Position numbers and translations under genes: made by a program. This document shows, in pieces, positions 23,258-35,225 of a stretch of 64,000 nt of DNA. The stretch's first letter is position 1. Each line of letters begins with the position of its first letter. Under the pieces are notes generated by a model, which was not told where the DNA came from, did not search any database, and saw nothing but the letters and a program-made list of their open reading frames with translations. Origin of the DNA: Synaphobranchus kaupii (taxonomy: Eukaryota; Chordata; Actinopteri; Anguilliformes; Synaphobranchidae); NCBI GenBank assembly GCA_029718625.1, contig CM056380.1:111296302-111360301 (forward strand), given 5' to 3'.

Positions 23258-24886
23258 CAGTCAAGCCGGAAAGTCTCCCCACCCCTTTCACCTTCTCCCC
23301 ACCCCTTTCACGTTTTATTACGTTACAGACATATTCTACAAACAATTTTTGTCTCAAAATTCTACACAAAATAGCCCATAATGAAAAAGTGAAAACAGGT
23401 TTTTAGACATTTGTGCTAATTTATAAAAAATCAAAATGTAAAATATCATATGTACACAAGTGTGCACACCCTTTGATATGACACCCAAAAGTGAGCTGAG
23501 GTGCATTTTGTTTCCACTGATACTGCTTGAGATGTTTCTACAACTTAATTGGAGTCCACCTGTGATAAATTCAATTGATTGGACATGATTGGGGATTGCC
23601 AACACCTGCCTATATAAGGTCCCACAGTTGACAGTGCATGTCAGAGCAAACTCCAAGCCATAGGGTCAAAGGAATTATCTGCAGACCTCAGAAACAGGAT
23701 TGTGTCAAGGCATAGATCTGGAGAAGGGTACGAAAAAATCTCTGCAGCTTTACAGGTCCCAAAGAGCACAGTGGCCACCATGATTCGTAAATGGAAGAAG
23801 TTTGGAACCACCAAGAATCTTCCTAGACCTGGCCGCCCAGCCAAACTGAGCAATCGGGGAAGACGAGCCTTGGCCAGGGAGGTGAGCAGGAACCCGAGGG
23901 TCACTCTGACAGAGCTCCAGCGTATCCTTGTGGAGATGGGAGAACCTTTCAGAAGATCAACCATCCAGGGAGCACTCCACCAATCAGGCCTTTATGGTAG
24001 TGGCCAGACGGAAGCCCCTCCTTAGTAAAAGGCACATCACAGCCCGCTTGGAGTTTGCCAAAAGGCACCTAGAGGACTCTCAAACCATGAGAATCAAGAT
24101 TCTCTGGTCTGATGAAACCAAAATTGAACTTTTTGGCCTGAATACCAAGTGTCACGTCTGGAGGAAACCAGGCACCGCTCATCACCTGGCTAATACCATC
24201 CCTACAGTGAAGCATGGCGGTGGCAGCATCATGATGTGGGGATGTTTTTCAGCAGCGGGAACGGGGCGACTAGTCCTGATAGAGGGAAAGATGAATGCAG
24301 CTAAGTACACCGAGATCCTTGAAGAAAACCTGCTTCAGAGCACTCTGGACCTCAGACTGGGGCGAAGGTTTACCTTCCAACATGACAACGACCCGAAGCA
24401 CACAGCCAAGAGAACATGGAGTGGCTTCGGATAAAGTCTGTGCATGTCCTTGAGTGGCCCAGCCAGAGCCCAGACCTGAATCCAATTGAACATCTGTGGA
24501 AAGAGCTGAAAATGGCTGTGTACCGACGCTCCCCATCCAACCTGACGGAGCTTGCAAGGATATGCCAAGAGGAATGGGCAAAAATGTCCAGAAACAAGTG
24601 TGCCAAGCTCGTAGCTTCTTTCCCAAGATGCCTTGAAGCTGTAATCGCTACCAAAGGTGCAGCAACCAAGTATTAGGCTAAGGGTGTGTACAGATATGTA
24701 ACCCCTAAATAACCTATTTTTGTCAGTAAAATAAAATTGCATATTTTCTAAAAACCTGTTTTCACTTCGTCATTATTGGCTATTGTGTGTAGATGTTTGA
24801 GGCAAAAAATGAACTCAATCTATTGTAGTATAAGTAATAAAACGTGGAGAAGGTGAAAGGGGTGGGGAGACTTTCCGGCATGACTG
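23258..24886 (+). mobile_element. Tc1/mariner transposon
   Basis: The terminal repeats are CAGTCAAGCCGGAAAGTCT and its inverse near 24868-24886, each followed inward by CCACCCCTTTCACCTT. It is flanked by TA dinucleotides (23256-23257 and 24887-24888). The 1,629-bp length and the transposase relic fit a full-length Tc1 copy. It sits in the right arm of the fold-back element. Confidence 0.9.
23642..24676 (+). pseudogene. Tc1 transposase, frameshifted
   Basis: The DNA-binding half (frame of 23702) reads LSADLRNRIVSRHRSGEGYE and GRPAKLSNRGRRALAREV. The frame breaks near 23996. The catalytic part continues in another frame with [11 protein letters not shown] (first Asp) and [12 protein letters not shown] (second Asp), and breaks again near 24412. 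The C-terminus (SPDLNPIEHLW, the Glu of the DD34E triad) ends at the TAG at 24674-24676. The apparent start is also damaged: ATG at 23638 is out of frame with the following codons by one base. The element is inactive. Confidence 0.9.
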
Positions 24887-25023
24887 TATAATACATCTGT
24901 GATATGGGATGTATATGTCCACTCATATGGGCACAGGGTGACCTCGAAAATCACCAAAAACATGTGCGACTGAACAAAGTGGCTACTTTGGGTGCATATA
25001 ACTTGAAAAGGGAAGGGGGTACA

Positions 25024-25891
25024 AGTAAGCTGATGTAATATTCCTGCAATGTGGAAGAAAGTAAGTGTGGATACCAAGTTTCAGCTTCAGTATAGCTGTT
25101 ACCAATCCCAAGTTATAAGCTTCAAAATTCTGAAAAAATCACATACGCGCGTTTTCACGACTCGCGAGCGTGAAAGACGGAGGTTTTGAGCAAATTTCAG
25201 GAGGCCATATCTCGGAAACGACATGTCGTATGAGGCTAATTTTTTGTGTGTCTTCATTTTTCACACGGTGGATTATTATGATGGAGTTTCATCAAAATCT
25301 GAGAGGGTCATACAGGAACTTTTCAGAAAACTGTTTTATTTGACATGGAATGACCCACATATATTGACCCCAAGATCAAGTGTGTACAATTTTGTGATCC
25401 TACTAGGCCAAGTTACAAAATATAAGCAACTGACTGTAAGCCTGTGGGTAGGTTGCATTAGCTTGCAGTGCCTGTGGGATGGCAGGGTATTTGGAAGCAA
25501 AAAGGCAGACACAAGGATTCACCCTTAAATGTACTTTAATCCTTGGACAATATACAGACTGGATGTTTCACATCCACACACAGTACTTAAAATTATTGCT
25601 CATAACTGACTTTAAGGCTAGCAATTACATAAAATGAAAGATCCATTCCTGCTCCTGCTCACTTTCACTCAAGCCACAATAACAGAGGCCCAAGTACATA
25701 CAATGCAATCAACAGTATTCTTGCTATTCAGTGCAATAAGCGGAGTACATTAATGTAACATATCACGTGATTTTTCTTGTCTGTATGGTTAATGAACACC
25801 TTGAGGTAAAGTAGACTGCAAAATGATAGTCACACCTTCTAATGAGTGGCGCCAATAACTAGCTACCTCTTCAATCGCAAAAACTGTTGTG
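25024..25891. other. IFIT-3 3' flank and unrecognised sequence
   Basis: Positions 25024-25365 are specific to this unit and unrecognised. Positions 25366-25891 match the IFIT 3' flanks of other units. No gene is seen. Confidence 0.5.
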
Positions 25892-27209
25892 CTAGAAAGA
25901 AGAAAGGAATTTTTTTATTTCAAAATGCATGAAAGTCCCCTGCGATTCGGTGATTTGGAGCAGCCTCGTCCGACACTTTTCCCAGTCTGTCGATATGTCC
26001 GGCAGCTTCATCCCTTCCATGTAGTGGGTCACAGCGGTTCTCATGGAGTCCATGTGGTACTTCTGGAAGTCTCCGTACATGCGATGCAGAGCCTGTCGGT
26101 CGGCGGGCTTCAGGTCGTAACGAGCGAACATTTCCTGGAACATGCCCTCTGCCCTTTCCACGTCCTTAACCTCGGCGTACCTCATCGCCAACTCCAGTTG
26201 GGGGTAAAAGTAGGAGGGGTTGAGACGAACTTCCTCCTCCTTGTGAGGAATGGAGCGAAGGATCAGCTCTTGGTCATCCGGGAGTCCGTTCCCTCTAATG
26301 GCTTTCCAGCGGTAGTTGTTGGATATCTCGTGGTGTAGCCGGGCGGAATCTGGGACTATCTTCAGCATCTTCTCAAGCGCATGCAACGCCATGTCGTAGT
26401 TCTTCACTTTCCCCAGAAACTTTCCCACCCTTAGAACTACGCAGAAGTTGTTTGGTGACACTTCTAGAGCTTTCTTTATGTAATTCCCTGCCTCCAACGT
26501 TTTCCCGTTGTTTTGGAACACACGGGCCAGGTAAACCATGATCATGCCGTTGTCTGGGTCGAGCTCCTGGACTTTTTTGAGCTGCCTCACACTCCGTGAC
26601 GTGCTCAACGGGATCGTCTCTCCATTTTTGATCCTCCAGCCGTCCCATCGGAAGAGGGAGAAGGCGTAGCCCGTGTTCCATTCCTTATCGTCGGGTTCCC
26701 TCTGCAGGGCCTCGTAGAAGCACTCTTTGGCGTCCTGATAGTGATTTTTGGAGAAATTCAGGAAGGACCAGGCCTTCTCCCCGAGAACCTCGCGATGGAG
26801 GGCCGCCGGTGGCAGCGTTGGGAACCTCTCGTTGATCTCCTCGAGCCTCCGCAGGTACGTCTCGGCTTCACGGTCGTCGCCCATGAGGTGGTGCACCCAA
26901 GCCAAGTTTCCGTACGTCACGATGCAGCTCTTTGCATTGTCCGCGTTTTCCTCCACAGCGTTGCCCAGGTAGCCCAGGGCCTCTTGATTACAGCCCTGCA
27001 GGTGTTTGACATAAGCAAGGTGGTTATAGGTTCTGCCCTTCAGATTGATCTCCTGTGGTAGGGAGTCCTCTGGTAGGGATACAACGTCGCGGAATTTGAC
27101 CTCGAGGAAGTTGAGATTCACGTCCTGTGCAGTCAAGCCCCAGGTGAAGTGGCATTCCAGCTTCTCCAGTTCACTTCTCAGATTCTCATTTTCTTCACCA
27201 CTTCCAGCA
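25892..27209 (-). CDS. ifit: IFIT-3: interferon-induced TPR protein, main coding exon
   Basis: The acceptor is at 27210 and exon 1 at 28504-28508 supplies ATG-AG. The predicted protein is 440 aa. Together with IFIT-5 it forms a distinct subfamily: the middle TPR region reads KALEVSPNNFCVVLRVGKFL and LEAGNYIKK, where IFIT-1/2/4 have LSVVLKVGKFL and AWNHMRK-type residues. It ends at FLSSF because CAG of IFIT-1/2 is TAG here, removing the last seven residues. The frame is otherwise intact. In the family, TPR differences change RNA or partner binding, so the two subfamilies may not be equivalent (inference). Confidence 0.93.
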
Positions 27210-27457
27210 CTAGAAGGCGAGGAACTGATTAGCGAGACTCATATTTAATACAACTCCTGTGTCATTACTTCACCAATTAGGATTTCCCACTACTGGGACA
27301 TGTGTGAAGTACATGTCTAAATGGAATACATCACTAATCCAGTCGCTATTGTGATGCGATCATACAATTAAGCTACATTTTACTCAACAGAGGATTCATA
27401 ATTAATAAATTAATTGCATAATACATTTAGCCAAGAAAATACTTCTTCCAGTTTTAA

Positions 27458-27724
27458 CCCTAGAATGCACAATATATAGAATACCCCTAGAACGCACGAC
27501 ATGGGTCCAAATGGACCCGTATTCATTTCCTATGGAATTTGATGCATAGCTGAGGGTCTTGTTGTTAACAAACATAATGTTACTGTTTAGAGCTTGAAAA
27601 GCTGTGAGTTACTGTATGTACTGTGTGTATGACATGTGCTGAAAAGTAACAACAGAACATAATTCAAGCATTCTTGTGTGTCCAAATCATTTATAATTGT
27701 TTTAACAAAATACCTATAGCATAG

Positions 27725-27768
<44 letters not shown>

Positions 27769-28323
27769 GCTTGAGATGCACAATCTAGTAACAAATGTGA
27801 AAAAGTACTTTTAATGATCAAAACAAGAAATTTTTATGAATTCCTGTATCATTACATAATGAAAATAATCTCAGAGATATAGCCATGAACCACTCAGGCT
27901 CAGCCATACATCAAATAACATTGTAAATGAATACGGGTCCTTTATGACCCGTGTTGTCAAATTTGGGGTAGTAATACAAATATGATTTTTATTCAAAACC
28001 TAAGAAAGGAAAAATAAATATGATCAGAAACAAGATAATTAATGAATACTTTGAATATGAAATGAATAGGCAAATTAATTAAAAAGAGGTAACAAAGACG
28101 ACCCTCAGCTGTGCATCAAATTCCATAGGAAATGAATACGGGTCCATTTGGACCCATGTTCTGCATTTTAGGGGTAATCATACAAAAACACTTTTTATTC
28201 TAAATGTAAAAACTTAAAAATTTAAATAATGGTATTTGAGCATAAAAAACAAATAAATTGAGGATGCCCTAGAATCCTGAATGATAAAAAATACAACAAA
28301 AAACAAAACTCACCTTTCTAGGG
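27458..28323. mobile_element. TTAA piggyBac-like element in IFIT-3 intron (no LTR)
   Basis: It has the same left end as in IFIT-2 (CCCTAGAATGCAC after TTAA 27454-27457) and a slightly eroded right end (TTTCTAGGG before TTAA 28324-28327). It is 866 bp and provides the empty site for the LTR found in IFIT-2, -4 and -6. Confidence 0.78.
27726..27765. repeat. (AC)n microsatellite
   Basis: About 20 AC units lie inside the intronic TTAA element. The run is shorter in IFIT-2/4 and matched in IFIT-5 at 51169-51208. Confidence 0.9.
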
Positions 28324-28503
28324 TTAATTCAAATTTAAAGGCAAACTTTGTTTTTTTCTGTTTAGACACACTTCACCAATTTAAATGCTGGAGTGTGGCC
28401 ATTTGTGCCATAAAAAACATTTAATTGATTTACTGTGCATTACTTCTGTTTAATGTCATCTACCACAGTGATGTTAAAAGAAAGAAATAAGAAAGGGACA
28501 TAC

Positions 28504-28670
28504 CTCATATTTGCAGGCAAGAGTCCGACACTGTTACACTGCAGTATTTAATACCCTCAGAATAGCATGTAACCAGGAGTAGGCTGAATACAAACATTGG
28601 GTTGAGCTTAAACTTATATAAGGGTGGCTTGACTCCCTGCCAAAGGTGTGTTACCTTAAGTTTCGTCTTC
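28504..28670 (-). promoter_or_regulatory. ifit: IFIT-3 exon 1 (ATG-AG) and ISRE-like promoter
   Basis: ATGAG is at 28508-28504 with donor GTATGT. AGTTTCGTCTTC at 28659-28670 is the complement of GAAGACGAAACT, one mismatch (GAAG for GAAA) from the ISRE. The same variant occurs at 32341, 35214 and 52102 and marks this promoter subtype. Confidence 0.78.
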
Positions 28671-29109
28671 CAGAAAATGCACTGAAACCAAACAAGAGGA
28701 ACTGGTTCCTGATGTGTGTGACCCAGCAACATCAAAAGACTCTTGATATTTTATTTTCAGGTACTCTTACAAGCGATACTATCTAACCTCTCTGCATTTG
28801 AATGGATCTCTATGGGAATTGGGGGCTGGAACTAGATTAAGCTGTAAATTACACAGGAATAGTATGGAACACATGGTTAGCTAAATGTGTGTAAGTCATC
28901 AAGGGGTTGAGGTATCAAATTAGCCTCAAACCATCACTCTGCTGCCAGATATGCAGTAGATATGGATTGGTCATTTTAAGGGTTGTTTCTCCTGACTTAT
29001 TTTCCTATTGAACTCTATGGAAAAATGTGCTAGAATGCAATGTGCTGGAGTACAGAGCCAAAATAACAAAAATTGTGTCACTGTCCAAATACTTATGGAC
29101 CTGACTGTA

Positions 29110-30837
29110 TGTGGAGCACTATGTGCGTATATTAAGTTATATAAACTGAAGAAAATAAAATTGAAACAACATGAAATATATGTTTAGATATTTAATACCC
29201 AACATGAGTTTTGTGATATGTGTAGGATATCTAATATTTAGATATATATAAGTAAAGTACCCCCCCCCCCCCCTTCTCTCTATCTCTGTCGCTCTCTGTC
29301 TCTCTCTCACTCACTTACCCCCACCAACATCAAAGATAAGCCAGTCTTTGTCATAAATGACCCCTCTCCCCCCCCCTCCCCCACACCTTAACCCAATCAG
29401 GGCATGGATCCCCTCCCTGTCAAGGTATTTGTAGAATGAGTGTACCGCAGAAAAATAATTTAGTCAGTTTTGGAGTTTGTTTGGGGAAGAAGTCATCCTT
29501 TTTGGTTCCTTGTGCATTTCCTTTTGTTCCTGTTCAGCTGGAGGGTAAATAATATTGGCAATCTTTGGCTTATCTCTCTCTTTACTGGTATCTTCTAATT
29601 AATGTCTGTTTTAATGTCTTCCCTTTGGTAAATTATAAGTAGTCAGCCTACATTCCTTAGTGAATGTATGATTTCCAGTCATTATTCCAATTGACTGTTT
29701 TCCATTTAATAAAATTATTTAATCTCAAGACCTGATTTAGACTTTGTTTTGGCTCGTTGGTTGATCCACCAGGTTACTGTTCGACTTACCTATTAACGAA
29801 TTTGGCGATTTAATTGATGATTGTCATTTTTAATAATAATTATTAAATTAAATAATGTAAAACTTATTTTGAATGTAGGTTAAGTGAGGGGCTCTAGCAC
29901 GCAATATCGCTTGTGTTCAGTATTCAGAGTGCTGAACGTTTTAACAAGGGCATTGACTGTTGGAACCACTGGATTCAGAAAATACTCATTTTACCTAATC
30001 CTCACTTACCCGACAGTGCATAAGTCAGAGAACCTGATTCATATCCTGGAATGTACTTTGACTTGCATCTAAAAGTAAAAGGGCTTAAAACTTGGCTCTG
30101 ATACTACCTCAGAGAATAACATACAAGGCCATGGCATTTAAAGATGTTGCACGGTTCTGAATGTCACTGTAAATATCAGTCATATTACTGCCATGAGTCA
30201 GAAGAAATTAATAAGAGGTGACGAGACAAGGCATTTGCAAAACAAGTCTTCCATTGATACGCAGGTCAACCCCTCCTGTGTGGTTACATTTCTGTGCTAC
30301 ACATTCGGCATCATTTTCCATATTCTTGAATCGTTCAGCATTGAATAAGGCCTGGTAATTTATGAAAAACATACAACTGTATGAAATAAACATAATTTAA
30401 TTCATAATTCCAGTTGATGCATTGTAAATTATTCATGTGCAAATCATGATTACTTTTCAGTTTGTATGCAGTCAGGTAAGGTGGGACATACGATATAGAA
30501 AATGTGGGAAAACTCGTTATTTTACTGTAATTCTCTTACTGTAATGGTTATTCATAAAGTATTTTAATTCTATTATTTATTAATGATACACTAAATAAAA
30601 CTTAAATCAGCAGTGAGTGAGGGATACTCTAACTCTTTAGAGATGGGGGATATTATGATTTGTTATATTGTGCTGATGTAGCTCAGATCAGCTACACGAG
30701 TTAGCACATGAAAGTCTACTAAAGAATATGAAGCCATGTCTGAGAGAATTCTGGGACATTTCTAGTCATGTAAAAAGGGAGTGAAATGCCACACAATTAT
30801 CATTCTGCTTGGTAGTAACCCCCCCCGCCCATGTTTA
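29110..30837. other. Promoter-distal spacer with a unit-specific insertion
   Basis: A poly-C run (29260-29273) and a CT-rich tract are followed by about 690 bp (29361-30045) absent from the equivalent site at 33038. This insert has TTTAATAAAATTATT near 29706 and could be part of an LTR, but no ends can be defined. Positions 30050-30837 are the shared spacer. Confidence 0.4.
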
Positions 30838-30953
30838 TCAGCGTTTGAAGGCCAGCGTAAGGCCGTCCCCCACAGTGAGCATGCTCAGATCGATCCTGTC
30901 GTCTTTGTAGTTTCTTGTTCAGCCTGTTGATGGTCTGTGAGGACAGGTCGTCC
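30838..30953 (-). pseudogene. comtd1 last-exon fragment
   Basis: The stop is at 30840-30838, with the same tail as at 36589 ([16 protein letters not shown]). A 2-bp deletion (GTCTTTGTAG for GTCTTTGTGCAG) shifts the frame. Homology ends near 30953. Confidence 0.85.
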
Positions 30954-31156
30954 ATGCTTTTTGGAAGCATTGTATCATGTTATATATTAATAGTGTTATT
31001 AATGAAGTCATTTTCTGCATCTTGTAAGTGTAAAAGTGCACTGGGTTGTAAGATATTGGTGATGACCTAGTTTGTTTTAAAATGTCAAGCTTTTTGAGAT
31101 CAATTTATTTCCAACAGACCAAGAAAGCAAGCAGAATGAGTAAATTATATTACTAC

Positions 31157-31888
31157 TGTCATGGTTTTTGACGCCTTTTTCCCATGCGGTCGCTTTCCTC
31201 GGTCACCATGCGACGGCGCTGCCCTTTAGTGGAAGTTTGCTGCGCCCGTCTTGATTGCGATGCTTCTGTCAGCATCCACACCTGTGCGTGGTTACCTGGG
31301 AGTTATTTAAGCCCAGGTTTCCGTCGTTCTGGGCTTCAATATTATTGTGTATTATTTTGCGTTATTTGCACTGTTGGGTGTGTGGTATTATTTTGCCCTC
31401 TGTTTGCCTTAGCCAGTATGGTTAGTTCTAGGTATTTTAGGAGACCATTTTTGCTCCCTTTTGTTTGATTGGAGTTTTGCGGGACTTGCCTTTGTGCGTT
31501 GAGCTTTAAGGTTAAATTCCTTTTTTTTATGCTCGTTTCAGTCACCGCTTCCTGGTCCTTCCTTTTCCTCGTTACCTTTCCCCTTATTGAGATGTAAGGC
31601 TTAATCATACTGAAATGTAGGGCTTTATCTATATTGTGAGTCAGGGCGTTTATTCGTTTTTTGTGCCAATATTTTGGTTCTTAAGCGTTCTTAAGCTTTT
31701 CGTTACCGAGGCAGAGCGTTTATTATTTCTGGCTCTTTAGTTCCTTAGCTCGTAGAAGTATAGGGCAGTAGTTCTTTGTTCTATTTCGCCTTGTTTGGTT
31801 TTCTTACTGAGAAACTAGGCGTTTGTGCTTCTACTCATTTGCGTGTGACAGTGAGCCGGTTAGTAGCTTCGGCAAGTTTGTTCCCTGT
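31157..31888 (+). mobile_element. 3'-truncated LTR, unit A
   Basis: It starts TGTCATGGTTTTTGACGCC after ACTAC (31152-31156), exactly as in the complete LTR at 53657. The match stops at about 31888, where GTTCCCTGTT runs straight into ATTTGAGCATAAAAAAC from inside the intronic TTAA element. This is a recombination junction with only 1-2 bp of shared sequence. The remaining right arm of the TTAA element (to 32005) follows. Confidence 0.8.
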
Positions 31889-32185
31889 TATTTGAGCATA
31901 AAAAACAAATAAATTGAGGATGCCCTAGAATCCTGAATGATAAAAAATACAACAAAAAACAAAACTCGCCTGGGTCCATTTGGACCCATGTTGTGCATTC
32001 TAGGGTTAAATTCAAATTCAAAAGGCAAACTTTGTTTTTTTCCTGTTTAGACACACTTCACCAATTTAAATGCCGGAGTGTGGCCATTTGTGCCATAAAA
32101 AAACATTTAATTGATTTACTGTGCATTATTTCTGTTTAATGTCATCTACCACAGTGATGTTAAAAGAAATCAGAAAGGGACATAC

Positions 32186-32352
32186 CTCATATTTGCAGGC
32201 AAGAGTCCGACACTGTTGCTCTGCAGTATTTAATACCCACAGAATAGCATGTAACCAGGAGGAGGCTAAATACAAACATTGGGTTGAGCTTAAACTTATA
32301 TAAGGGTGGCTTGACTCCCTGCCAAAGGTGTGTTACCTTAAGTTTCGTCTTC
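32186..32352 (-). promoter_or_regulatory. Orphan IFIT exon 1 and ISRE-like promoter, unit A
   Basis: ATGAG with donor GTATGT is at 32190-32186, and AGTTTCGTCTTC is at 32341-32352. Everything the IFIT-3 promoter has is preserved, but no IFIT coding exon lies between here and the next promoter at 28504. Splicing to the IFIT-3 coding exon is the only in-window possibility. Confidence 0.75.
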
Positions 32353-33710
32353 CAGAAAATGCACTGAAACCAAACAAGAGGAACTGGTTCCTGATGTGTG
32401 TGACCCAGCAACATCAAAAGACTCTTGATAACTTATTTTCAGGTACTCTTACAAGCGATACTATCTAACCTCTCTGCATTTGAATGGATCTCTATGGGAA
32501 TTGGGAGCTGGAACTAGATTAAGCTGTAAATTACACAGGAATAGTATGGAACACATGGTTAGCTAAATGTGTCTAAGTCATCAAGGGGTTGAGGTGTCAA
32601 ATTAGCATCAAACCATCAATCTGCTGCCAGATATGCAGTAGATATGGATGGGTCATTTTAAGGGTTGTTTCTCCTGACTTATTTTCCTATTGAACTCTAT
32701 GGAAAAATGTGCCAGAAGAAACACATGCAATGTGCTGGAGTACAGAGCCAAAATAACAAAAATTGTGTCACTGTCCAAATACTTATGGACCTGACTGTAT
32801 GTGGAGCACTATGTGCGTATATTAAGTTATATAAACTGAAGAAAATAAAATTGAAACAACATGAAATATATGTTTAGATATTTAATACCCAACATGAGTT
32901 TTGTGATATGTGTAGGATATCTAATATTTAGATATATAAGTACCCCCCCCTTCTCTCTATCTCTGTCGCTCTCTGTCTCTCTCTCACTCACTTACCCCCA
33001 CCAACATCAAAGATAAGCCAGTCTTTGTCATAAATGACACTGTAAATATCAGTCATATTACTGCCATGAGTCAGAAGAAATTAATAAGAGGTGACGAGAC
33101 AAGGCATTTGTAAAACAAGTCTTCCATTGATACGCAGGTCAACCCCTCCTGTGTGGTTACATTTCTGTGCTACACATTCGGCATCATTTTCCATATTCTT
33201 GAATCGTTCAGCATTGAATAAGGCCTTGTAATTTATGCAAACTTACTACTGTATGAAATAAACATAATTTCCCAGTTGATGCATTGTAAATTGTTCATGT
33301 GCAAATCATGATTACTTTTGAGTTTGTATGCAGTCAGGTCAGGTGGGACATACGATATAGAAAATGGGGAACAAAACTTGTTATTTTACTTTAATTCTCT
33401 TACTGTAACGGTTATGCATAAAGTATTTTCATTCTATTACTAAATGATACACTAAATAAAACCTAAATCAGCAGTGAGTGAGGGATACTCTTAACTCTTT
33501 AGAGATGGGGATATTATGATTTGCTATATTGTGCTGATGTAGCTCAGATCGGCTACAGAGTTAGCACATGAAAGTCTACTAAAGAATATGAAGCCATGTT
33601 TGAGAGAATTCTGGGACATTTCTAGTCATGTAAAAAGGGAGTGAAATGCCACACAATTATCATTCTGCTTGGTAGTAACCCCCCCCCCCCCATGTATTTT
33701 ATTATGTTTA

Positions 33711-33826
33711 TCAGCGTTTGAAGGCCAGCGTAAGGCCGTCCCCCACAGTGAGCATGCTCAGATCGATCCTGTCGTCTTTGTAGTTTCTTGTTCAGCCTGT
33801 TGATGGTCTGTGAGGACAGGTCGTCC
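33711..33826 (-). pseudogene. comtd1 last-exon fragment
   Basis: It has the same tail and the same 2-bp deletion as the 30838 copy, as expected from the tandem duplication. Confidence 0.85.
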
Positions 33827-34029
33827 ATGCTTTTTGGAAGCATTGTATCATGTTATATATTAATAGTGTTATTAATGAAGTCATTTTCTGCATCTTGTAA
33901 GTGTAAAAGTGCACTGGGTTGTAAGATATTGATGATGACCTAGTTTGTTTTAAAATGTCAAGCTTTTTGAGATCAATTTATTTCCAACAGACCAAGAAAG
34001 CAAGCAGAATGAGTAAATTATATTACTAC

Positions 34030-34761
34030 TGTCATGGTTTTTGACGCCTTTTTCCCATGCGGTCGCTTTCCTCGGTCACCATGCGACGGCGCTGCCCTTT
34101 AGTGGAAGTTTGCTGCGCCCGTCTTGATTGCGATGCTTCTGTCAGCATCCACACCTGTGCGTGGTTACCTGGGAGTTATTTAAGCCCAGGTTTCCGTCGT
34201 TCTGGGCTTCAATATTATTGTGTATTATTTTGCGTTATTTGCACTGTTGGGTGTGTGGTATTATTTTGCCCTCTGTTTGCCTTAGCCAGTATGGTTAGTT
34301 CTAGGTATTTTAGGAGACCATTTTTGCTCCCTTTTGTTTGATTGGAGTTTTGCGGGACTTGCCTTTGTGCGTTGAGCTTTAAGGTTAAATTCCTTTTTTT
34401 TATGCTCGTTTCAGTCACCGCTTCCTGGTCCTTCCTTTTCCTCGTTACCTTTCCCCTTATTGAGATGTAAGGCTTAATCATACTGAAATGTAGGGCTTTA
34501 TCTATATTGTGAGTCAGGGCGTTTATTCGTTTTTTGTGCCAATATTTTGGTTCTTAAGCGTTCTTAAGCTTTTCGTTACCGAGGCAGAGCGTTTATTATT
34601 TCTGGCTCTTTAGTTCCTTAGCTCGTAGAAGTATAGGGCAGTAGTTCTTTGTTCTATTTCGCCTTGTTTGGTTTTCTTACTGAGAAACTAGGCGTTTGTG
34701 CTTCTACTCATTTGCGTGTGACAGTGAGCCGGTTAGTAGCTTCGGCAAGTTTGTTCCCTGT
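34030..34761 (+). mobile_element. 3'-truncated LTR, unit B
   Basis: A copy of 31157-31888 with the same start and the same junction to the TTAA element (right arm to 34878). Confidence 0.8.
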
Positions 34762-35058
34762 TATTTGAGCATAAAAAACAAATAAATTGAGGATGCCCTA
34801 GAATCCTGAATGATAAAAAATACAACAAAAAACAAAACTCGCCTGGGTCCATTTGGACCCATGTTGTGCATTCTAGGGTTAAATTCAAATTCAAAAGGCA
34901 AACTTTGTTTTTTTCCTGTTTAGACACACTTCACCAATTTAAATGCCGGAGTGTGGCCATTTGTGCCATAAAAAAACATTTAATTGATTTACTGTGCATT
35001 ATTTCTGTTTAATGTCATCTACCACAGTGATGTTAAAAGAAATCAGAAAGGGACATAC

Positions 35059-35225
35059 CTCATATTTGCAGGCAAGAGTCCGACACTGTTGCTCTGCAGT
35101 ATTTAATACCCACAGAATAGCATGTAACCAGGAGGAGGCTAAATACAAACATTGGGTTGAGCTTAAACTTATATAAGGGTGGCTTGACTCCCTGCCAAAG
35201 GTGTGTTACCTTAAGTTTCGTCTTC
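35059..35225 (-). promoter_or_regulatory. Orphan IFIT exon 1 and ISRE-like promoter, unit B
   Basis: ATGAG with its donor is at 35063-35059 and AGTTTCGTCTTC is at 35214-35225. It duplicates the unit A cassette. It lies about 1.4 kb beyond the comtd1 stop codon, on the same strand. Confidence 0.75.

Larger units (their letters stand above)
22465..25023. mobile_element. Large fold-back element, split by a Tc1 transposon
   Basis: The left end is TGTACCCCCTTCCCATTTCA and the right end, inverted, is GGGAAGGGGGTACA. The outer arms (about 22465-22625 and 23228-23257 plus 24889-25023) and inner arms (about 22680-22840 and 23090-23225, including AACCGTCCGTCTTGTCAATG) are each inverted copies. Without the Tc1 insert the element is about 0.9 kb with a loop of about 250 bp. 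No protein is encoded. Confidence 0.75.

Noticed and set aside
31184..31468. 94-codon plus-strand frame, repeated at 34057 and 53661
   Set aside because: It lies entirely in the LTR and has no recognisable protein motif.
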